In this document: positions 3,705 through 9,057 of the stretch, one piece after another
Numbering within the stretch: position 1 is the stretch's first letter
How the letters are laid out: the number at the start of each line of letters is the position of its first letter
DNA from: Tannockella sp964369175
GTDB lineage: Bacteria > Bacillota_I > Bacilli_A > Erysipelotrichales > Coprobacillaceae
Direction: 5' to 3'
Length of the DNA stretch: 9,057 bases
Assembly (NCBI GenBank): GCA_964369175.1
Contig: CAYJEM010000071.1
Span: forward strand, 1 to 9,057
Notes under the pieces: model-generated
Database searches by the model: none
Seen by the model: the letters and a program-made list of their open reading frames with translations, nothing else
What the model was told of the DNA's origin: nothing
Translations under genes and position numbers: made by a program

Positions 3705-6284
3705 ATGAAAGCATATCAAAAAAATCAACAAGATGTTTTAAATGAAGTTGATGGTAATCTTAATGGATTAACGCTTGAAAAAGTAAAGCAACATCAAGAG
3801 AAGTACGGACTAAATGAAATTGAAGGAACAAAAGAAGATAGTGCATTTATTATCTTTTTAAAGCAATTTAAAGATTTATTAGTTATTATTTTAATTGTAG
3901 CTGGTATTATCTCAGCAATTAGTGGTGAATTACAAAGTACTGCGGTTATATTGGTTGTTATTACAATTAATGCCATTCTAGGAACAGTACAAACAGTAAA
4001 TGCTCAAAAGTCACTAGCAAGTTTACAAGAATTATCAAGCCCTAAAGCAAAAGTAATTCGCGAAGGAACCGTTGTTGAAATCGAATCAAAAGAAGTAACT
4101 GTTGGAGATATTGTTCAAATTGAAGCTGGTGATGTAATTGTTGGTGATGGACGTTTAATTCACACAAGTAACTTACAAGTAAATGAAAGTGCCCTTACAG
4201 GTGAATCTCATAGTGTCGATAAAAATACAGATATTATTAGTGAGGATGTTGTAATCGGCGATCAGATAAATATGGTATTCTCTGGTGGTTTAGTTACAAA
4301 TGGTACTGCTCGTTATATTGTTACAGCTATTGCAATGGATACAGAGATTGGTAAAATCGCTGCTTTATTAAATGATACAAAAGAGAAAAAGACACCACTA
4401 CAAAAGAGTCTTGATGATTTTTCAGTAAAACTTACTATTGGGATTGTTGTTATTTCATTAGTTGTACTTGCCCTTAATGTATTTATTTCTGGTCAACCAC
4501 TTCTTGATGCGGTAATGATTGCTGTTGCATTAGCTGTAGCGGCAATTCCTGAAGCATTAAGTTCGATTGTTACAATTGTACTTTCAATCTCGACACAAAA
4601 AATGGTTAAAGAAAATGCAATCATTAAAAATCTAAACGCAGTTGAAAGTTTAGGTTGTGTATCAATTATTTGTTCTGATAAAACAGGAACATTAACACAA
4701 AATAAAATGACTGCTATTAATGTCTATAATGATCATAAATTATTAAAAATAGAAGAGTTAGATCACACTGATCGTGAAGATGGTAATTTATTAAAAGCAT
4801 GTGTAATTTGTAACAATGCAATTATTACTGAAAACCAAAAAATTGGTGATCCAACAGAAATTGCTTTACTAGATTTATATTATCGTTATACAAAAAATGT
4901 GGAATATCAAATAACGACTACTAGAAAATTAGAATTGCCATTTGATTCAACAAGAAAATTAATGTCTGTTGCTTCAGAAAATCACATTTATACAAAAGGT
5001 GCTCCTGATGAATTAATCAAGAGATGTAATAAAATTTTGATGAATGGTGAAATTCGTGATTTAACAGCCGACGACTTAGATAGAATCGCCAAACAAAATG
5101 AAGCTTTTGCAAATGAAGGATTACGTGTTCTAGCCTTTGCTTATAAAAAGTTCCAAAGTTCAAGCATCGACTTTAAAGACGAAAATGATTTAGTGTATAT
5201 TGGTATGGTTTCTTTAATGGATCCACCAAGACTTGAAAGTAAAGATGCAGTTGCTAAATGTAAAATCGCTGGTATTAAACCAATTATGATTACTGGTGAC
5301 CATGTTGTTACCGCTCGTTCTATTGCCAAAACTATCGGTATTTATAACGAAGGTGATATATGCTTAGAGGGTAAAGAATTAGAAACTATGGAAGAAGACA
5401 AACTTCAAGCAATTCTACCTAAAATTAGTGTGTATGCCCGTGTTGCTCCTGAGCATAAGATTCGTATTGTTAAAGCATGGCAAGCACGTGGTGAAATTGT
5501 TGCCATGACAGGAGATGGTGTAAATGATGCTCCGGCTCTAAAACATAGTGATATTGGTGTTGCTATGGGGATTACTGGTAGTGAAGTTTCAAAAGATGCT
5601 GCAAGCATGATCTTAACAGATGACAATTTCTCTACAATTGTTAAAGCAATTATTACGGGGCGTAATGTATATACAAATATCAAAAACGCAATTACGTATT
5701 TATTATCAGGTAACTTCTCAGCAATTTTATGTGTATTATTAACATCATTATTAGCTTTGCCGACACCTTTCCATGCAGTACATTTATTGTTTATCAACTT
5801 AGTTACTGATTCTCTTCCAGCTATCGCAATTGGTATGGAACCAGGAAATGATTCTATTTTAAAACAAAAACCTCGTGGTTCTAAAGATTCAATCTTAAAC
5901 CGTGATACAGTTAGAAAAATAGGGTTTGAAGGTGTTGTAATCTTTATCTTTACAATCGGTAGTTACTTCTATGGTTTACAAACAAGTAGTGAATTAGGTG
6001 CAACAATGGCATTTATTACATTATCTCTTGCTAGATTATTACATGGTTTTAACTGTCGTAGTCACTTACCAATTTACAAGTTACAAGTAAACAAATATAG
6101 TGTTTATGCGTTTATTACTGGATTTATTTTGGTTAATGCAATTATCTTAATTCCAGCAGCACATACACTATTTAGTATTGAAACATTGTCAATTACTAAT
6201 TATTTATTAATCTTAGCATTTGCTCTTGCTCCAAGTATTGTTGTTCAAATTGCTAAAACATTTACTTATAAAAATGTTAAATAA
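3705..6284 (+). CDS. Type II P-type cation ATPase, probable Mn2+/Ca2+ efflux pump
   Basis: An 859-residue membrane pump that uses ATP to export a divalent cation. All P-type signatures are intact: actuator TGES (165-168), phosphorylation site CSDKTGTLT with D325, nucleotide-domain KGAP (431-434), MITGD (528-532), and hinge TGDGVNDAP (602-610). Membrane segments lie at about 55-73, 76-95, 243-262, 266-296, 662-684, 690-710, 740-760, 765-780, 798-817 and 832-850, the ten expected for the PII class. Ion-site residues by comparison with SERCA: E283 in VAAIPEAL (M4), N670 (M5), N698 and D702 in FINLVTD (M6). The M5 glutamate of SERCA site I (E771) corresponds to A673, as in single-site Ca2+/Mn2+ pumps. 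The PEALSSIVTIVL sequence in M4 is typical of the Firmicutes YoaB/MgtA/CaxP group. With the Mn2+ riboswitch upstream, Mn2+ export is the best guess; Ca2+ export cannot be excluded from sequence. AGGAGG (3693-3698) lies 6 nt before the start. Confidence 0.93.
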   Translation: MKAYQKNQQDVLNEVDGNLNGLTLEKVKQHQEKYGLNEIEGTKEDSAFIIFLKQFKDLLVIILIVAGIISAISGELQSTAVILVVITINAILGTVQTVNAQKSLASLQELSSPKAKVIREGTVVEIESKEVTVGDIVQIEAGDVIVGDGRLIHTSNLQVNESALTGESHSVDKNTDIISEDVVIGDQINMVFSGGLVTNGTARYIVTAIAMDTEIGKIAALLNDTKEKKTPLQKSLDDFSVKLTIGIVVISLVVLALNVFISGQPLLDAVMIAVALAVAAIPEALSSIVTIVLSISTQKMVKENAIIKNLNAVESLGCVSIICSDKTGTLTQNKMTAINVYNDHKLLKIEELDHTDREDGNLLKACVICNNAIITENQKIGDPTEIALLDLYYRYTKNVEYQITTTRKLELPFDSTRKLMSVASENHIYTKGAPDELIKRCNKILMNGEIRDLTADDLDRIAKQNEAFANEGLRVLAFAYKKFQSSSIDFKDENDLVYIGMVSLMDPPRLESKDAVAKCKIAGIKPIMITGDHVVTARSIAKTIGIYNEGDICLEGKELETMEEDKLQAILPKISVYARVAPEHKIRIVKAWQARGEIVAMTGDGVNDAPALKHSDIGVAMGITGSEVSKDAASMILTDDNFSTIVKAIITGRNVYTNIKNAITYLLSGNFSAILCVLLTSLLALPTPFHAVHLLFINLVTDSLPAIAIGMEPGNDSILKQKPRGSKDSILNRDTVRKIGFEGVVIFIFTIGSYFYGLQTSSELGATMAFITLSLARLLHGFNCRSHLPIYKLQVNKYSVYAFITGFILVNAIILIPAAHTLFSIETLSITNYLLILAFALAPSIVVQIAKTFTYKNVK

Positions 6285-6289
6285 AAAAT

Positions 6290-6315
6290 AATCCAGTCTA
6301 TTGACTGGATTTTTT
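6290..6315 (+). terminator. Intrinsic terminator of the ATPase gene
   Basis: AATCCAGTC (6290-6298) and GACTGGATT (6303-6311), a perfect 9-bp stem with a TATT loop, followed by a T run (6310-6315), 5 nt after the stop codon. On the minus strand the same stem is followed by ATTTTTTATTT, so it can also stop leuS transcripts that escape their own terminator. Confidence 0.9.
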
Positions 6316-6317
6316 CT

Positions 6318-6350
6318 AAAAAAACAGATAACACAATGTTATCTGTTTTT
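6318..6350 (-). terminator. Intrinsic terminator of leuS
   Basis: A 13-bp perfect stem (plus-strand arms AAAACAGATAACA at 6321-6333 and TGTTATCTGTTTT at 6337-6349) with a 3-base loop. On the minus strand it ends in 7 T (6318-6324) and begins 3 bases after the leuS stop at 6354-6356. Five T on the plus side make it partly bidirectional. Confidence 0.9.
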
Positions 6351-6353
6351 ATG

Positions 6354-8750
6354 CTATTTTACTACAATATTTACAATTTTATTTTTTACAACAATTACTT
6401 TGACAATATTTTTACCATCTGTGTGCGCTTTTACATTATCTTGACTAAATGCTAGCTCTTTTATTTGTTCATCGCCTAAATCAGTTGCTACAGTGATTTT
6501 TGCACGTAATTTACCATTTACCTGCACTGCCAAATCAACAGTATCACTTACTAGCATACTTTCATCATATGTAGGCCATGATGCATATGCCACCGTATTT
6601 TCACCAGTAAGTTTATGCCACAATTCTTCTCCAACATGTGGAGCAATACATGCAAGCATTTTAACAAAATTCAATGCATATGGACGATATACAGTTTGTA
6701 CTTTATAACATTCATTAATGAAAATCATCATTTGCGAAATTGCTGTATTAAATCCTAATTTTTCAAAGTCATCAGATACTTTTTTGACAGTTTGATGATA
6801 AACTTTATCTAAAGAACCATCATTTTCATCAGATAGTTTATCTTGTTCAATAAATAAACGATATACTCTCTCCAACCATTTTTTAGCACCATCCAAACCA
6901 TTTGTAGACCAAGGAAGCGCTGCTTCTAAAGGTCCCATAAACATTTCATATAAACGCAGTGAATCGGCACCATGCGTTTCAATAATATCATCAGGGTTTA
7001 CTACATTTCCTCTTGATTTTGACATTTTTTCATTATTACTACCAAGAATCATACCTTGATGAAATAATCTTTGCCATGGTTCTTTAGTATCAACTACTCC
7101 ACAGTCATATAATACTTTATGCCAGAAACGTGAATACAGTAAGTGCAATACAGCATGCTCTGCACCACCAATATATAAATCTACGGGTAACCATTTATTA
7201 ATTAGTTCAGGGTCGCAGATATGATCTTTATTTGTAGGGTCAATGTAACGAATATAATACCAACATGATCCAGCCCATTGTGGCATTGTGTTTGTTTCAC
7301 GACGACCAATTTGACCATCAATTTCTACACTCATCCAGTCTTCACAATTTGCAAGTGGAGATTCACCAGTATCTGCTGGTTGGAAGTTTTTTGTTGCCGG
7401 AAGTTCTAAAGGTAATTGTTCAACTGGCACAGTTTTCATTGTACCATCAGGCATATGCACTACTGGAATTGGCTCACCCCAATATCTTTGTCGTGAAAAC
7501 AACCAATCACGAAGCTTATATGTAACTTTTGCACCACCACAATTATTTTCTTCTAACCAAGAAATCATTGTTTTAATAGCTTCTTCTTTATTCATACCAT
7601 CTAAAAAATCAGAATTGATATGATCACCATCTTCAATATGTGCTGCTACTGTTACATCACCACCAGCTAATACTGGAATAATTTCTAAATCAAACTTCTT
7701 AGCAAATTCATAATCACGCTCATCATGCGCTGGCACTGCCATGATTGCACCAGTACCATAACTAACAAGTACATAATCAGCAATCCAAATAGGTACTTTT
7801 TTATTATTTACGGGATTAATTGCGTAAGCTCCAGTAAATACACCTGTTTTGTCTTTTGATAATTCTGTTCTTTCTAAATCTGATTTTGATTCAATTGATT
7901 TTTTATATGCTTCAATTTCCGCTTTTTTATCAGCAGTTGTAATTTCATCTACAAATGGATGCTCAGGTGCTAAAACACAATATGTCGCACCAAATAATGT
8001 GTCAGCTCTAGTAGTAAAAACAGTAAATACTTTGTCACTACCATCAACTACAAAATCAACATTTGCTCCGACTGATTTTCCAATCCAGTTACGTTGCATT
8101 TGTTTTGTGGCTTCAGGCCAATCTAAAGTATCTAAGTCTTCTAATAAACGTTCAGCATATTCAGTTATTTTTAATACCCACTGCCTCATTGGCTTACGAA
8201 TAACAGGATGATTCCCGCGTTCTGAACGTCCATTAATAACCTCTTCATTAGCTAACACCGCTTTTAATTCAGGGCACCAATTGACTGGTACTTCATCAAC
8301 GTATGCTAATCCTTTTTCATATAACTTTGTAAATATCCACTGTGTCCATTTATAATAGTCAGCATCACTAGTAGCAACTTCCCTATCCCAATCATATGAA
8401 AACCCTAATGCTTTAATTTGTTTTTTAAATACATCTATATTTTTCTGTGTGAAATCTGCAGGATGATTTCCTGTTTGAATTGCATATTGCTCCGCAGGTA
8501 GACCAAATGAATCAAACCCCATTGGATGTAACACATTAAACCCTTGCATTCTTTTCATTCTTGAAACAATATCAGTAGCTGTGTACCCTTCTGGATGTCC
8601 TACATGTAAACCATTTCCTGATGGATACGGGAACATATCTAGACAGTAATATTTTGGCTTACTATCATCATAACAATCTGTTTTAAACGTTTTATTTTCT
8701 TCCCAATACTTTTGCCATAAAGGCTCAACCTTTTTATGATCAAATGACAT
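6354..8750 (-). CDS. leuS: Leucyl-tRNA synthetase
   Basis: A 798-residue class Ia aminoacyl-tRNA synthetase, close to the usual bacterial length of about 800-860; it charges tRNA-Leu with leucine in the cytoplasm. Features in order: catalytic Rossmann fold with PYPSGNGLHVGH (HVGH at 49-52, the HIGH motif) and GFDSFGLPAEQYA (78-90); CP1 editing domain (about 220-410) with the threonine-rich TTRADT (246-251) and YGTGAIMAVPAHDERD (331-346), where D346 matches the conserved editing aspartate; the KMSKS loop (575-579); then the anticodon-binding helical domain and a C-terminal domain ending NIVVK. Nothing essential is missing, so editing of non-cognate amino acids should work. The start at 8750 is set by AAGGAGG (8758-8764) 7 nt upstream and by homology at MSFDHKKVEPLWQKYW. 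The frame is open to 8852, but that extension is T-box leader and not protein. Expression should be controlled by the upstream T-box. Confidence 0.98.
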   Translation of the reverse strand: MSFDHKKVEPLWQKYWEENKTFKTDCYDDSKPKYYCLDMFPYPSGNGLHVGHPEGYTATDIVSRMKRMQGFNVLHPMGFDSFGLPAEQYAIQTGNHPADFTQKNIDVFKKQIKALGFSYDWDREVATSDADYYKWTQWIFTKLYEKGLAYVDEVPVNWCPELKAVLANEEVINGRSERGNHPVIRKPMRQWVLKITEYAERLLEDLDTLDWPEATKQMQRNWIGKSVGANVDFVVDGSDKVFTVFTTRADTLFGATYCVLAPEHPFVDEITTADKKAEIEAYKKSIESKSDLERTELSKDKTGVFTGAYAINPVNNKKVPIWIADYVLVSYGTGAIMAVPAHDERDYEFAKKFDLEIIPVLAGGDVTVAAHIEDGDHINSDFLDGMNKEEAIKTMISWLEENNCGGAKVTYKLRDWLFSRQRYWGEPIPVVHMPDGTMKTVPVEQLPLELPATKNFQPADTGESPLANCEDWMSVEIDGQIGRRETNTMPQWAGSCWYYIRYIDPTNKDHICDPELINKWLPVDLYIGGAEHAVLHLLYSRFWHKVLYDCGVVDTKEPWQRLFHQGMILGSNNEKMSKSRGNVVNPDDIIETHGADSLRLYEMFMGPLEAALPWSTNGLDGAKKWLERVYRLFIEQDKLSDENDGSLDKVYHQTVKKVSDDFEKLGFNTAISQMMIFINECYKVQTVYRPYALNFVKMLACIAPHVGEELWHKLTGENTVAYASWPTYDESMLVSDTVDLAVQVNGKLRAKITVATDLGDEQIKELAFSQDNVKAHTDGKNIVKVIVVKNKIVNIVVK

Positions 8751-8774
8751 ATTTTTTCCTCCTTGAATATAAAT

Positions 8775-8804
8775 AAAAAAAAGCCATCCACCTAAGGACG
8801 ACTT
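8775..8804 (-). terminator. T-box-controlled terminator of leuS leader
   Basis: On the minus strand AAGTCGTCC (8804-8796) pairs with GGATGGCTT (8789-8781) through 9 bp including two G-T wobbles, with a TTAGGT loop and 8 T (8782-8775). The 5' arm contains the GTCC of the antiterminator, so the two structures are mutually exclusive. Confidence 0.85.
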
Positions 8805-9007
8805 GTCATCGCGATACCACCTTAGTTCAAAGCATATAAAAAAACTTTGCACTCATTACTTTTAACGCAAGTTAAACGACATAAACTACTAAAGTTCATC
8901 TATGCATCTCCTAGGTGAGTTCATAATCTGTTTTATCAGTTTCCACCATCCACTGACTCTCTAAAAAAACATCAATTATTACTAGTCCTATTCATTGATT
9001 TTACACA
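8775..9007 (-). promoter_or_regulatory. Leucine T-box leader of leuS
   Basis: This gene-free stretch is a T-box riboswitch that reads tRNA-Leu charging. The conserved T-box is AAGGTGGTATCGCG (8823-8810, minus strand), close to the AGGGTGGNACCGCG consensus. Its TGGT bulge (8819-8816) complements the ACCA end of uncharged tRNA, with U opposite the A73 discriminator expected for tRNA-Leu. AAGG (8823-8820) pairs with CCTT (8797-8794) to form the antiterminator. In the Stem I region AGAGAGTCAGTGG (8962-8950) and GGTGGAAACTG (8948-8938) precede GAACTCACC (8922-8914), whose CTC (8919-8917) is a leucine specifier followed by A. CAAAG (8849-8845)/CTTTG (8832-8828) probably forms Stem III, and TTTAAC/GTTAAA (8876-8861) an additional hairpin. 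Uncharged tRNA-Leu should stabilise the antiterminator and let leuS be transcribed. Confidence 0.93.
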
Positions 9008-9013
9008 TACATA

Positions 9014-9041
9014 ATTATATCATAGCGTCATTTTATTGCAA
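9014..9041 (-). promoter_or_regulatory. Sigma-A promoter of the leuS T-box transcript
   Basis: On the minus strand TTGCAA (9041-9036), a 16-nt spacer, and a perfect TATAAT (9019-9014). Transcription would start near 9007, leaving a leader of about 257 nt that fits a full T-box. Bases 9042-9057 show nothing further. Confidence 0.75.
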
Positions 9042-9057
9042 TATATTTTTACTATTG

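Noticed and set aside
5405..5797. Minus-strand open frame of 130 residues inside the ATPase
   Set aside because: It is a reverse-frame shadow of the conserved hinge and membrane region of the pump, with no ribosome binding site.
7849..8211. Plus-strand open frame of 120 residues inside leuS
   Set aside because: It is a shadow of the leuS editing domain and has no recognisable protein features.
8751..8852. N-terminal extension of leuS by 34 residues
   Set aside because: It reads through the T-box, terminator and ribosome binding site; the synthetase homology and AAGGAGG place the start at 8750.
1..9057. Defence system, CRISPR array, prophage or insertion sequence
   Set aside because: No repeat-spacer array, transposase, integrase, terminal repeats or defence domains are visible; all seven genes are housekeeping, transport or small unknown proteins.

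Overview
The window is a stretch of chromosome from a low-GC Gram-positive bacterium (Bacillota). The evidence is strong AGGAGG-type ribosome binding sites, sigma-A-like promoters, U-tailed hairpin terminators, a leucine T-box, a manganese-type riboswitch and a zinc-free uS4. A stand-alone rpsD, not embedded in the rpsM-rpsK-rpoA cluster, fits Bacilli or Erysipelotrichia-like lineages better than classical Clostridia. A rubrerythrin and the DUF3783 protein suggest an anaerobe. The genus is inference. I see no phage, IS, CRISPR or clear transfer signal; this is housekeeping and metal-homeostasis DNA whose most interesting content is RNA regulation.

Layout. 34-1136 (minus): a DUF3783 protein followed by rubrerythrin, probably one transcription unit with a hairpin terminator or attenuator between the two genes and another after rubrerythrin. 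1137-1332: AT-rich spacer with a strong inverted repeat. 1333-1707 (plus): a small lipoprotein. 1734-2583 (plus): promoter, structured leader, rpsD and terminator. 2574-3500 (minus): a short Na+/phosphate cotransporter-family protein that converges on rpsD, its stop codon lying inside the rpsD terminator. 3530-6315 (plus): promoter, yybP-ykoY-type Mn2+ riboswitch, terminator, a type II P-type cation ATPase and its terminator. 6318-9041 (minus): leuS with its own terminator, preceded by a complete T-box leader with a CUC (Leu) specifier.

Three of the seven genes (rpsD, the P-type ATPase and leuS) carry leader RNAs that look regulatory, sensing respectively ribosomal protein S4 (inferred), Mn2+ and uncharged tRNA-Leu. 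The ATPase is best read as a Mn2+/Ca2+ efflux pump switched on when Mn2+ is high. The rubrerythrin would reduce peroxide in the cytoplasm. Seven hairpin terminators punctuate the window, several overlapping or abutting stop codons, which shows compact packing. All starts given here were chosen on Shine-Dalgarno spacing; four are shorter than the longest open frame.
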